Source of the DNA: an uncultured Pseudomonadales bacterium
Lineage (GTDB): Bacteria; Pseudomonadota; Gammaproteobacteria; Pseudomonadales; Cellvibrionaceae
Length of the DNA: 64,000 nucleotides
Reading direction: 5' to 3'
Assembly: GCA_947487765.1 (NCBI GenBank)
Contig: CANKXO010000004.1
Span: 186,001 to 250,000 of the forward strand
Position numbers and translations under genes: made by a program. The notes beneath the pieces were generated by a model. It had not been told where the DNA came from. It did not search any database and saw only the letters and a list, made by a program, of their open reading frames with translations. Positions within the stretch are counted from its first letter, which is position 1; every line of letters begins with the position of its first letter. Positions 33,463 through 42,110 of this stretch are shown here, one piece after another.

Positions 33463-35169
33463 ATGTCCGCTACGATAAAAGATAATCGATCAAGTGCATT
33501 AAGCCGGCCGCGCATGCATTGGCGCCCGTTGGCTATTGTCGCTGTTGTTATCGCATTGATGATTACTTTGCCAATGATCGTTATCATGGCGACGGTTTTT
33601 ACCGGCTCGTTTGAGGTGTGGCAGCATTTATTTCAAACTGTATTGTGGGACTACCTGAGTAACTCATTTATCTTAATGTTGGGGGTGGGTTTTGGTGTCC
33701 TGATTATTGGTGTCCCCACTGCATGGTTGACTAGCACGTGTGATTTTTCGGGTAGAAAAATTTTCACCTGGGCTTTGTTATTACCATTGGCAATGCCAGC
33801 TTATATTATTGCTTACACTTATACCGGGATGCTGGATGCGGCTGGCCCGATACAGGTAATGATTCGCGAATGGACCGGTTGGCAATATGGTGAGTACTGG
33901 TTTTTTAATGTGCGCTCTTTGCCCGGCGCTATTGTTATGCTGACTTTAGTTTTATACCCTTATGTTTACTTATTAGCGCGCACAGCATTTTTAGAGCAAT
34001 CCCCCAGTATTATGGAAGTGAGTCGTACATTGGGTCATGGGCGTTATGAGGCATTTTTAAAATTGTCTTTGCCGATGGCGCGGCCTGCCATTATTGCTGG
34101 TTTAACCCTGGCATTAATGGAAACCTTAGCTGATTATGGAACAGTACAATATTTTGGAGTCAGCACATTTACCACCGGTATCTTTCGTGCTTTTTATGGT
34201 TTAGGTGATGCATCTGCAGCGGCGCAACTGGCTGCAATTCTATTAAGTTTTGTGGCTCTATTAATTTTGCTGGAACGCTATTCTCGTCGAAAGGCACGTT
34301 ATCATTCTGTAAAGGGTAAGCCAGTCCAGCGCATGGTTCTGCGAGGAACAAAGGCTAGATTAGCTATTGCTTTATGTTTGTTGCCACTATTGTTGGGCTT
34401 TCTTATTCCAGCTGCACAATTATTTTATTGGACATTTACCGACGCTGTCATCGATGTCGTAGCATTTATTGGGCTTGCCTGGAATTCATTTTATTTAGCG
34501 CTGTCAGCTGCTGCTATTGCGGTTGTTTTGGCTTTGTTTCTGGCTTATGCAAAACGTTTATACGAAAGAAAAGCATGGGTAAATCATTCCGTTTCAATAG
34601 CAGGTTTAGGCTATGCCTTACCGGGAACCATTATTGCCATAGGCGTTATTATTCCGCTAGCGTGGTTGGATCATCAATTAATTGATCTGGCTGAGCAATG
34701 GCTAGGCATTGATATTGGCCTATTGCTTTCGGGGACCTTGGTTGCATTATTGTTTGCTTATACTGTACGTTTTTTGGCGGTCTCTTTGGGGGCCATTGAA
34801 AGTGGTTTGCAAAAAGTAAAACCAAGTCTTGATAGTGCCGCCCGTTTAATGGGGTATAGCCCTTTGCAGGTGCTAAAGAATATTCATATCCCGCTATTGA
34901 AAGGCTCTATGCTTACAGCGTTCTTGATTGTATTTGTTGATGTATTAAAAGAATTGCCAGCAACGTTAATATTGCGGCCATTTAATTTCAATACACTGGC
35001 TGTTCGTGCTTACGAATTAGCATCAGACGAGCGTTTAATCGATGCTGCGCCTGCTTCTTTGTTAATTGTTTTGGTGGGTTTAATCCCTGTGATTTTACTC
35101 AGTCGTTCTATTACATTGAGCGGCGCCACTGTAGCGATTGATGATAGTGAACATAAAGAAAAAATTTAA
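33463..35169 (+). CDS. fbpB: Fe(III) ABC transporter permease (fused two-domain)
   Basis: A 568-residue inner-membrane protein with about 12 transmembrane segments in two repeated permease halves. Both contain EAA-loop sequences that dock the ATPase: EVSRTLGHGRYEAFLKLSLP near residue 190 and SAARLMGYSPLQVLKNIHIP near 465. This fused form is typical of the FbpB/SfuB iron permeases. A long loop region around residues 275-300 separates the halves. It acts with FbpA and with the ATPase two genes further on. Confidence 0.93.
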   Translation: MSATIKDNRSSALSRPRMHWRPLAIVAVVIALMITLPMIVIMATVFTGSFEVWQHLFQTVLWDYLSNSFILMLGVGFGVLIIGVPTAWLTSTCDFSGRKIFTWALLLPLAMPAYIIAYTYTGMLDAAGPIQVMIREWTGWQYGEYWFFNVRSLPGAIVMLTLVLYPYVYLLARTAFLEQSPSIMEVSRTLGHGRYEAFLKLSLPMARPAIIAGLTLALMETLADYGTVQYFGVSTFTTGIFRAFYGLGDASAAAQLAAILLSFVALLILLERYSRRKARYHSVKGKPVQRMVLRGTKARLAIALCLLPLLLGFLIPAAQLFYWTFTDAVIDVVAFIGLAWNSFYLALSAAAIAVVLALFLAYAKRLYERKAWVNHSVSIAGLGYALPGTIIAIGVIIPLAWLDHQLIDLAEQWLGIDIGLLLSGTLVALLFAYTVRFLAVSLGAIESGLQKVKPSLDSAARLMGYSPLQVLKNIHIPLLKGSMLTAFLIVFVDVLKELPATLILRPFNFNTLAVRAYELASDERLIDAAPASLLIVLVGLIPVILLSRSITLSGATVAIDDSEHKEKI

Positions 35170-35192
35170 ATTTAAATATTAAGGAATTAATA

Positions 35193-36563
35193 ATGACAAA
35201 ATTGACTGATAGTATAAGTGCCCCAAGTACAGGGCTTATTGTGAAGTTAACTATTGCGGTAGTGATTATCGCAGCAGTGATTTACACACTGACAAAGTCA
35301 TTTTTCTATGCTGAACCAGGTTATATCTATCATGTGAGGACATTAACCGGTAGTGAAGAAGTGGTAACCGAAGTAGGGTATAAATTTTATCCTTTTGGTC
35401 GTTACAACTCTTGGAAGAGAGCAATGACTGTTCAGGCGCTTAGCGGCTCTGGTATCAATGCAATTAATGCAGAAAAAGAAGGGGCGAATACTTCTGCCAG
35501 CTTACCTCCAATGAGTATTATGTTTTTGGATCAGGTCGATGCGCATGCCGAAGCAACCGTACGGTTTTCGATTCCTTCAGATGAAGAGTCTTTTCTAGAT
35601 CTTGCTCATGAATACCGTAATCCTGAAAATTTATTACGTACAGCATTAATGCCTGCCTTTAAAGAGACGTTGCAGGCGAATGCATCGCTAATGGCCGCGG
35701 AAGAGTATTATGGCGGAGGTCGAACGGAATTTAATTCAGAATTTGAAAATCAAATGAGTAACGGTATTTATTTAGTAAAGCGAGAAGAAGTTCAAGTCAG
35801 GGGTGCTAAGCAAGCCAGATCTTCTGCTAATGCTGCTTTAGGTACAGAGCAGGAGCAGTATGGAGAAGATTCAAAAACCGTTTTTGTTGTACAAAAAGTA
35901 TTAGATGCCAATGGGCAACCATTGCGTAAGTCGCAGCGCTTTATTGATTTCGGTATTACAGTGGTATCTGCATTAGTGACGGATATGCAACCTAACCAGA
36001 AGTTTATTGAGCGTATGCAGCTTAAACAAAAAGCATCAGCTGATAGAGCTATTGCACGAGAGCAAAGAGTTCAGGAAGAAGAGCAACGTTTATTGGCTAT
36101 TGCTCGAGGTGAACGTGAAGTGGCTGAGCGTCAAGCAAAGGCTAAAGTTGAACAAATTCAGAAAACTACCGAAGCGGAAACCGAAAAGCAATTAGCGATT
36201 ACTGGCTCCGAGAAACTCAAAGAGCAGGCTTTTATTTCAAAAGAGACTGCACAAATTAATCTTGAGAAAGCAAAAATTGAAGCTGAAACTAAGCGCACCT
36301 TGGCGGATGCTGAAGCGTATCAAAAGAAAGTTATCTTGCAGGCAGATAATGCCTTGGCTCAGAAACTAGAAGCAGAAGTCGAAATTCAAAAATTGTGGGC
36401 AGATGCCTTCTCGAAACGTAAAGTGCCAACTACCGTTTTTGGTGGCGGTGGTTCATCAACACCGGTGGGTAGCGATGCGGAAACGAAAGCCTTTATGCAG
36501 TTGTTAACCATCGATGCTGCTAAGCGCTTGAATTACGATCGAGAGCTTACCCAAGATAAATAG
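35193..36563 (+). CDS. SPFH/band 7 membrane protein inside the iron operon
   Basis: A 456-residue protein with one N-terminal transmembrane segment (residues 15-35), an SPFH/prohibitin-like domain (about 40-260) and a long Glu/Lys/Gln-rich coiled coil (about 275-400, for example REQRVQEEEQRLLAIARGER), then a Gly-rich linker (FGGGGSSTPVG) and a short tail. SPFH proteins form large rings that organise membrane regions. Here it lies between fbpB and fbpC, 23 bases after the permease stop and with 37 bases before the ATPase, so it is part of the iron uptake operon. I do not know of a classical Fbp system with this partner. Confidence 0.85.
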   Translation: MTKLTDSISAPSTGLIVKLTIAVVIIAAVIYTLTKSFFYAEPGYIYHVRTLTGSEEVVTEVGYKFYPFGRYNSWKRAMTVQALSGSGINAINAEKEGANTSASLPPMSIMFLDQVDAHAEATVRFSIPSDEESFLDLAHEYRNPENLLRTALMPAFKETLQANASLMAAEEYYGGGRTEFNSEFENQMSNGIYLVKREEVQVRGAKQARSSANAALGTEQEQYGEDSKTVFVVQKVLDANGQPLRKSQRFIDFGITVVSALVTDMQPNQKFIERMQLKQKASADRAIAREQRVQEEEQRLLAIARGEREVAERQAKAKVEQIQKTTEAETEKQLAITGSEKLKEQAFISKETAQINLEKAKIEAETKRTLADAEAYQKKVILQADNALAQKLEAEVEIQKLWADAFSKRKVPTTVFGGGGSSTPVGSDAETKAFMQLLTIDAAKRLNYDRELTQDK

Positions 36564-36600
36564 ACTCGTGATAAATAAGTAACGTGGTATACATTGATTT

Positions 36601-37668
36601 ATGAGTAAGTTAGCCGTTGAGTTAGTTCAACTATCAATAGACAACATTACCGTGGGGTACGATGGCGCTGCCATCGTGCATGATGTGTCCATGACGCTAG
36701 GTAATGGTCAAATTGGCTGTTTATTAGGGCCCAGTGGCTGTGGAAAGTCTACATTGTTGCGAGCCATCGCTGGTTTTGAACCTGTAATGGGTGGTGAGAT
36801 CACGATGGAAGGTAAATTGCTTTCATCCGTAAGTTACACTCAGGTACCAGAGCGCCGCCAAATCGGTATGGTGTTTCAGGACTTGGCATTATTTCCTCAT
36901 ATTACCATTGAGGAAAATATTCAGTTTGGTTTAAAGGGCTGGTCCAAAACTAAACAAGATGCCCGTGTAACTGAATTGCTGGAGCTAGTGGGTTTATCGG
37001 GTATGGAGGAGCGCTATCCGTATTCACTGTCTGGTGGGCAACAGCAGCGTATCGCGTTGGCACGGGCGATAGCACCAAAACCAAAACTTTTGCTGTTGGA
37101 TGAGCCTTTTTCTGGTCTCGATGCATCGATGCGTGAAAAGTTGGTACCCGAAGTTCGTGAGATTCTATTGAAAGAAGAGATGAGCGCTTTGCTGGTTACC
37201 CATGATCAGATGGAGGCGTTTGCCATGGCGGATCAGGTAGCGGTGATGCAATCTGGTCGAGTTTTGCAGTGTGATACCGCCCACCGTATTTATCATGAGC
37301 CTAATGATCGCTTTGTTGCTGACTTTGTGGGTGAGGGAGATTTCCTTAGCGGGATTGTAGTGGATGAGTATCAGGTGAACTCGTCCTTAGGTGTGTTGCG
37401 CTCTTCACATGCGCATGATTATGTTGTTAATCAGTCCGTAGAGATTCTGGTTCGACCTGATGATTTACTCCACGATGATGATAGTGAGATTGAGGCCGAA
37501 ATTATTAGCAAGCAGTTTCGCGGGTCCCATTTCCTGTATCGTGTCAGGCTCGATTCTCAGCAGGAACTATACTGCTTTGCTTCGTCTCACCACGATCATG
37601 CGCTGGGTGAACGCATAGGTGTGAAGTTGGATTTGGATCATTTAGTGATGTTTGAAACAACGTCATAG
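36601..37668 (+). CDS. fbpC: Fe(III) ABC transporter ATPase
   Basis: A 355-residue ABC ATPase with Walker A LLGPSGCGKSTLL (near residue 45), Q-loop VFQDLALFPH, signature LSGGQQQRIALARA (near 144), Walker B LLLLDEPFSGLD and the switch His in LLVTHDQMEA. The C-terminal 110 residues form the regulatory (TOBE-like) domain, with EILVRPDDL. Together with FbpA and FbpB it completes a periplasmic-binding-protein-dependent ferric iron importer. Confidence 0.94.
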   Translation: MSKLAVELVQLSIDNITVGYDGAAIVHDVSMTLGNGQIGCLLGPSGCGKSTLLRAIAGFEPVMGGEITMEGKLLSSVSYTQVPERRQIGMVFQDLALFPHITIEENIQFGLKGWSKTKQDARVTELLELVGLSGMEERYPYSLSGGQQQRIALARAIAPKPKLLLLDEPFSGLDASMREKLVPEVREILLKEEMSALLVTHDQMEAFAMADQVAVMQSGRVLQCDTAHRIYHEPNDRFVADFVGEGDFLSGIVVDEYQVNSSLGVLRSSHAHDYVVNQSVEILVRPDDLLHDDDSEIEAEIISKQFRGSHFLYRVRLDSQQELYCFASSHHDHALGERIGVKLDLDHLVMFETTS

Positions 37669-37959
37669 ATCGTTGGTTTTAATTAGCGCGTGCCCTTAGA
37701 TTGATATATTTTTCACCATCGCATTGGCTTGAGGGCCAGTTGTCGTTAAAATGGTACCCCCATATCAGTTAGAAACATAATAACAAGCGACTGAATGATA
37801 TCTGCTGTTGTGATAACCGTATATTTGTATAACTTTTAGGTCTGCCTGATGCAGTGTTTGTTATTGGTATCGGCTACAATGCGGCGTATAGATTTTAGTA
37901 GTACACATTGCGTTTAAATTAAAAAATTAAATAGAGATAGTTTTAGGGGAACAATTGTT
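37669..37959. other. Intergenic region before gcvH, no riboswitch seen
   Basis: The 291 bases contain a weak stem right after fbpC (CAACG/CGTTG followed by TTTT), possibly its terminator. I looked for a glycine riboswitch and found no convincing tandem aptamer. GGGGAAC precedes the gcvH start. Confidence 0.4.
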
Positions 37960-38346
37960 ATGAGTGAAATTCGCAGCGAGTTAAAGTATTTGTCGTCTCA
38001 TGAGTGGGCGCGCGTTGAAGAAGATGGCACTGTAACCATTGGTATCAGCGACTATGCACAAGACAGCTTAGGCGATGTTGTTTATGTAGAGTGTCCAGAA
38101 GTTGGAGCAATGGTTGCTGTTGGTGAACAAGCAGCTGTTGTTGAATCGGTAAAGGCCGCTTCGGATATTTACTCTCCTATTTCAGGTGAAGTGATTGCGG
38201 TTAATGAAGCCTTAGAGGATACGCCAGAAATTGTTAATGATTCACCTTATGATGATGGTTGGTTTTTTAAAGTTCGACCAGATGAGATAGAAGAGTTAAG
38301 TAATGCGCTCGATAGTGAAACATATGAAGGCCAGTTAGACGAATAA
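37960..38346 (+). CDS. gcvH: Glycine cleavage system H protein
   Basis: A 128-residue lipoyl carrier protein. The sequence [16 protein letters not shown], then [20 protein letters not shown] and [20 protein letters not shown] show Lys65 as the lipoylated residue. It shuttles the aminomethyl group between the P, T and L proteins. It stands alone here, without gcvT or gcvP, which is found in many gammaproteobacteria. A good ribosome binding site (GGGGAAC) and a strong terminator flank it. Confidence 0.95.
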   Translation: MSEIRSELKYLSSHEWARVEEDGTVTIGISDYAQDSLGDVVYVECPEVGAMVAVGEQAAVVESVKAASDIYSPISGEVIAVNEALEDTPEIVNDSPYDDGWFFKVRPDEIEELSNALDSETYEGQLDE

Positions 38347-38358
38347 TGCTTATGCAAT

Positions 38359-38387
38359 CGCCTATTGTTATGACAATAGGCGGTTTT
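38359..38387 (+). terminator. Intrinsic terminator after gcvH
   Basis: CGCCTATTGT-TATG-ACAATAGGCG is a perfect 10-bp stem followed by GTTTTG. It lies 12 bases after the gcvH stop and just before the convergent HDOD gene stop. Confidence 0.85.
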
Positions 38388-38398
38388 GAATGCTTGTG

Positions 38399-39277
38399 TT
38401 AGAAAGACATAGAGTCTGAAGCGCCAATACCCATATCAATCAGTTGAGAGCATAAGGTTTCATAGTCGTATTGGCTAAGCCCTACATAGACCAGTACCTG
38501 CTCTGCAATCCTTTGCCATTCATAATCTTCTGTTTGCCCTCCCAAGTTTTTATAATTGCCACAAATATTTTCGGCCATTTTTAAAATAGCGAGTAATGTG
38601 CGCTTTTGTGAATTTTGGTTTTCATCGGAAATAATTTTTTCTACGTTGTGATGCTCATGTATCGCCTGTGTGATATGCATTGGTAGGTTCCAGGATTTAG
38701 CAACATAATAGCCAACAACAGCATGATTTGTTTTGGCTAACTCATTTTCAGTGTCGGTAATAGTGGCATCTGTTCGGGCATAAGACTCTTCGATAATGTC
38801 TTTATAGTTATCTAAACGCATCATTAACAAAGGTACGCCGCAGTTATGAAATAACCCAAGGCTATAGGCTTCATCAGGTGATGAGTAACCTATTTGTTTG
38901 GCAATGGCGGCGCAGGCCATGGCTATTTCCATGGCGTTATCCCAAAAACTCCCCAGTGTAATAATATCGTCATTGGATAATTCGCCTCGAATAGACAGCG
39001 CATTAACGAGATTAACAACGCTGTTGACGCCAAGGATATTAACCGCTTGTTTAACGGATGTAATATTATTGGCTAAACCAAAGGAGGATGAATTAACCGT
39101 TTTTAATACCTTTCCAGAGAGGCCGACATCTTGGCTGATAAGTTCTCCGATGCGTGCCAAACTGCAATCAGGCATCACTTGTTCCATTTGTAAGTCAACC
39201 ATTATCTGTGGTTGTGGTGGGATGTGAACACCTTTCAAAATAGATTGGATTTGTTCATCGGTTAACTCTATAGACAT
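38399..39277 (-). CDS. HDOD domain signalling protein
   Basis: A 292-residue cytoplasmic protein that is almost entirely an HDOD domain (from IPPQPQIMVDLQMEQ to about residue 215): LISQDVGLSGKVLKTVNSSS, ITSVKQAVNILGVNSVVNLV, SLGLFHNCGVPLLMM and QAIHEHHNVEK. HDOD domains are catalytically inactive relatives of HD phosphohydrolases, used in signalling. It follows the imelysin-like gene by only 9 bases, so it is co-transcribed with it. Its output partner is unknown. Confidence 0.85.
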   Translation of the reverse strand: MSIELTDEQIQSILKGVHIPPQPQIMVDLQMEQVMPDCSLARIGELISQDVGLSGKVLKTVNSSSFGLANNITSVKQAVNILGVNSVVNLVNALSIRGELSNDDIITLGSFWDNAMEIAMACAAIAKQIGYSSPDEAYSLGLFHNCGVPLLMMRLDNYKDIIEESYARTDATITDTENELAKTNHAVVGYYVAKSWNLPMHITQAIHEHHNVEKIISDENQNSQKRTLLAILKMAENICGNYKNLGGQTEDYEWQRIAEQVLVYVGLSQYDYETLCSQLIDMGIGASDSMSF

Positions 39278-39286
39278 ATTAATAAA

Positions 39287-40543
39287 TCACTCTTTTGGCT
39301 CGTCGATAGTAGATATTAATGACATTATTTCATTTAAAGAATTGGTTACAAATATATTGTAAACACCTTGTTTTTCATTTAGCTGGGTTTGAATTTTCCC
39401 AAATAATTTTTTTAACTGTTCTTGTTGATCTGCTGAAAAAATGGCGGAGCCTAACTGTTGATTTGTACCTTCAAAATATAAAGAGCGAATGGTTGCGACA
39501 GTTTCAGTAATCGCTTTTTTTCGGTTTTTATCAAAGCGATCAAAATAAAAATTATCAGAAGGTTCTCCAGTATTGTTACCATTTTCTTCATCGATATATA
39601 GCAATAATTTTTGTAGTTGATTAATTGAAGCTTCTACACTGCTGCTAATAGAATATAATTTTTTAGAGGGGGATAGCTGCTGAAAAGCAATGGTTAGTGG
39701 GCCGTTCGTTTGCCACTGTTGAATCAGCGTTTTTATATCGCTGATAAATAATTGACTTTGTAGTTCTAGCAATTTTCTGCGTCGATTGTTGGGTAGCTCA
39801 TGCTTTTGTAATCCTGCTTTTTCTAACGCTAAAGGGACCTTATCTTGTTGTTGAAAACGGTCAGCAGAGGCTTTTTCTTTATCTCCCCAAAGTAAAAATT
39901 CCATTGCGTGTAAGCCCAGTGTGACTTCTTCAGGGTCCGTTCGTCCATTCTGTTTGCGCACAGTATTCGCATTGATAGCTACCGTAATATCATTGACGAT
40001 GCCACTTTGAAGGTAAGGCCCGTAGCTATCGAGATAACCTGGTTGCAATGGCCAGGCGGCTAATGCAAAACGTAATTCAGACAGGTTTTTAATCACACCA
40101 CTATTAACAGAGGTTGTAATGTCATCGATAAACAAAAAAGGCAGCATTCTTTGGTAATGGGTGAATGTTAATTGCCATTGCTTTTGAGCACTTAGTAAAG
40201 ATTTAGCATCAGGTTGATCAAGTAAGCTATCAATCTCTTTCTTGAGCTGTTCGGCATATTCGAGCATTGCGATATATTCTTTCAAGCCTGTTTGCCATAG
40301 GTCCGTGGCCAGGCTATCGGCTTCTGCATCGGTAATCGTTAGCGTATGCTTGGGTGGGGGTGTTGGATTGGCCTCCAGGGGAAGTGCTTGTTCTTCTGAC
40401 GATGGTTTGCAAGCCACACATAGTAATGTTGCCAAAAGGAGAAATAGCCATTTAATACGGCGTTGAGCACCTAATGCTATTGAAATAAGGCGTGTGGGGT
40501 TTGCAAGCATTAACAAATCTATACTGTATATTTTGAGAGCCAT
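39287..40543 (-). CDS. Imelysin-like lipoprotein (IrpA/peptidase M75 type)
   Basis: A 418-residue lipoprotein. Basic residues (GAQRRIKW) precede a hydrophobic segment and the lipobox LLCVACK (Cys45). The imelysin signature GLHAMEFLLWG lies near residue 213, and SELRFALAAWPLQPGYLDSY is also typical of the family. Imelysins are outer-surface or periplasmic proteins with two four-helix bundles, linked to iron uptake; peptidase activity is doubtful. The start could be Met12 instead of Met1. It lies close to the fbp block, fitting iron physiology, but no Fur box was found upstream. The HDOD gene follows. Confidence 0.85.
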   Translation of the reverse strand: MALKIYSIDLLMLANPTRLISIALGAQRRIKWLFLLLATLLCVACKPSSEEQALPLEANPTPPPKHTLTITDAEADSLATDLWQTGLKEYIAMLEYAEQLKKEIDSLLDQPDAKSLLSAQKQWQLTFTHYQRMLPFLFIDDITTSVNSGVIKNLSELRFALAAWPLQPGYLDSYGPYLQSGIVNDITVAINANTVRKQNGRTDPEEVTLGLHAMEFLLWGDKEKASADRFQQQDKVPLALEKAGLQKHELPNNRRRKLLELQSQLFISDIKTLIQQWQTNGPLTIAFQQLSPSKKLYSISSSVEASINQLQKLLLYIDEENGNNTGEPSDNFYFDRFDKNRKKAITETVATIRSLYFEGTNQQLGSAIFSADQQEQLKKLFGKIQTQLNEKQGVYNIFVTNSLNEIMSLISTIDEPKE

Positions 40544-40608
40544 AACGTAAACATTCCCGATCTACGTTATGCAGTTTAGGGTTGTTTTAATTATAGGTAT
40601 ATATTCAG

Positions 40609-40643
40609 AAATAGGATCAAAATATTACATTTTTATCCTATTT
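40609..40643. promoter_or_regulatory. Inverted repeat upstream of imelysin-like gene
   Basis: AAATAGGAT and ATCCTATTT, perfect 9-base inverted arms with 17 bases between, lie 66-100 bases before the imelysin-like start. T-rich DNA flanks both sides. It may be an operator, or the terminator of the HAD gene upstream. Confidence 0.4.
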
Positions 40644-40697
40644 TTTTAAGCTTAAGGCTGTTTGCCCATTATTTTGATTAGTGCCTTTATGGTGTAC

Positions 40698-41351
40698 TTA
40701 ACGTAAGCTGATGACTGGCCAATTATTATCTAGCGCATGGGATTTTAAGGTATCGTCAGGATCGACGGCTACGGGTTCATGTGCATACTCCAATAACGGC
40801 AAATCATTGATTGAATCGCTATAGAAAGTCACTTTTTTGGGCGCAAGGTTTTCTTGTTTCAGCCACTCTTTCAGGCGAGCAATTTTCCCTTTCTGGAAGC
40901 AGGGGGTGCCCGTGAGTTTGCCTGTTAATTGCCCATCAATTGTTTCGGGCTCTGTCGCTAGTACAGTATCGATGCCTAGCCATGGGCCAATAGGGCCTGC
41001 AACAAATCGGTTGGTAGCGGTAATAATGATTAACATATCGCCGTTTCCCTGATGTTCCTGAATTAAAGCATCTGCCTTGGGTAAGCGCAGTTTTGCCACA
41101 ACCGTTGACATGAACTCGTTGTGTAATTGCTCGCGCGCCTCCATGCTCATTGGTATCAATGGTGTCAGTACAAAGCGTTGATATTCATGGATATCGAGGG
41201 TTTTATTTTGATATTCCCTATAAAAGCGATCATTTTCCTTGCTGTAATGCTCGGCATCAACGATCCCTTTATTGACTAGAAATTCCCCCCAAGCATGGTC
41301 GCTATCACCGGCAAGTAACGTGTTATCAAGATCAAAAATCGTTAAATTCAA
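40698..41351 (-). CDS. HAD-superfamily subclass IB phosphatase
   Basis: A 217-residue HAD hydrolase with motif I FDLDNTLLAGD, motif II IIITATNRF, the lysine in FQKGKIARLK and motif IV YSDSINDLPLL. It belongs to the SerB/CicA-like IB subclass that removes phosphate from small molecules. It is divergent from rppH with 205 bases between the likely starts, an arrangement I recall from Pseudomonas. The natural substrate is not evident. Confidence 0.85.
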   Translation of the reverse strand: MNLTIFDLDNTLLAGDSDHAWGEFLVNKGIVDAEHYSKENDRFYREYQNKTLDIHEYQRFVLTPLIPMSMEAREQLHNEFMSTVVAKLRLPKADALIQEHQGNGDMLIIITATNRFVAGPIGPWLGIDTVLATEPETIDGQLTGKLTGTPCFQKGKIARLKEWLKQENLAPKKVTFYSDSINDLPLLEYAHEPVAVDPDDTLKSHALDNNWPVISLR

Positions 41352-41556
41352 TGGTATATCCTTTAAGGTATGCTAGGAGAGTCTCAATTTAATACTGTCT
41401 GGCTCATAAAGGCGAGAAGCATACGCATAGTTACTCTTTGCGGCAATATTTTTGGTGTTAAGTTACTATCGATGACTCACTAATCGTTATTCTATGATAG
41501 AGTTAGGACTCAATAATGCCTTGATTAATAAAGAAATATTTTTTGTGGGGGACAGT

Positions 41557-42078
41557 GTGATCGATGCAGATGGTTTTCGCGCCAATGTTGGGATGATGAT
41601 AACCAATGCTCATGGTCAATTGCTCTGGGCGCGACGTATCGGTGGTATGGATGCTTGGCAGTTCCCTCAAGGCGGGATCAATCAAGGAGAAACGCCAGAA
41701 GAGGCCTTATATCGGGAGTTGCATGAAGAGGTTGGGCTTTTATCAACCGATGTCAATATTATTGATGTGACTCGTGGTTGGCTCAAATATCGTTTACCTC
41801 GCAACTTAATAAGGGAGCATCAGACCCCCTTGTGTATTGGCCAAAAACAGAAATGGTTTTTATTGGAGCTGCTCAGTGACGATAATCAAGTTAAATTGGA
41901 CCAGTCGCCCGAGGATATTGAATTTGATCATTGGCGTTGGGTAAGTTACTGGTACCCTCTCGATCAGGTTATTCCATTTAAACGAGATGTATATAGACGA
42001 GCATTAAAAATATTATCTCCTGCTCATAGCCAGCGCCAAAAAGCACTAAACGGTGAAACGACTAAAATAAGACGTTAA
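41557..42078 (+). CDS. rppH: RNA pyrophosphohydrolase
   Basis: A 173-residue Nudix enzyme. I choose the GTG that gives [15 protein letters not shown], which matches the family N-terminus; the longer frame from 41494 adds 21 unusual residues. GGGGGA lies just before the GTG. The Nudix box is [20 protein letters not shown] then VGL. RppH removes pyrophosphate from the 5' end of mRNA and starts RNase E-dependent decay. ptsP follows 32 bases later, the standard rppH-ptsP pair. Confidence 0.92.
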   Translation: MIDADGFRANVGMMITNAHGQLLWARRIGGMDAWQFPQGGINQGETPEEALYRELHEEVGLLSTDVNIIDVTRGWLKYRLPRNLIREHQTPLCIGQKQKWFLLELLSDDNQVKLDQSPEDIEFDHWRWVSYWYPLDQVIPFKRDVYRRALKILSPAHSQRQKALNGETTKIRR

Positions 42079-42110
42079 GAATAATTAAAACGCTAGATAG
42101 ATACTAAATT

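Noticed and set aside
37669-37959. Glycine riboswitch before gcvH
   Set aside because: No tandem aptamer core or conserved loops could be found; the gene has only a plain ribosome binding site.
40544-40697. Fur box before the imelysin-like gene
   Set aside because: The AT-rich inverted repeat there lacks GATAAT-type hexamers; it was listed only as an inverted repeat.
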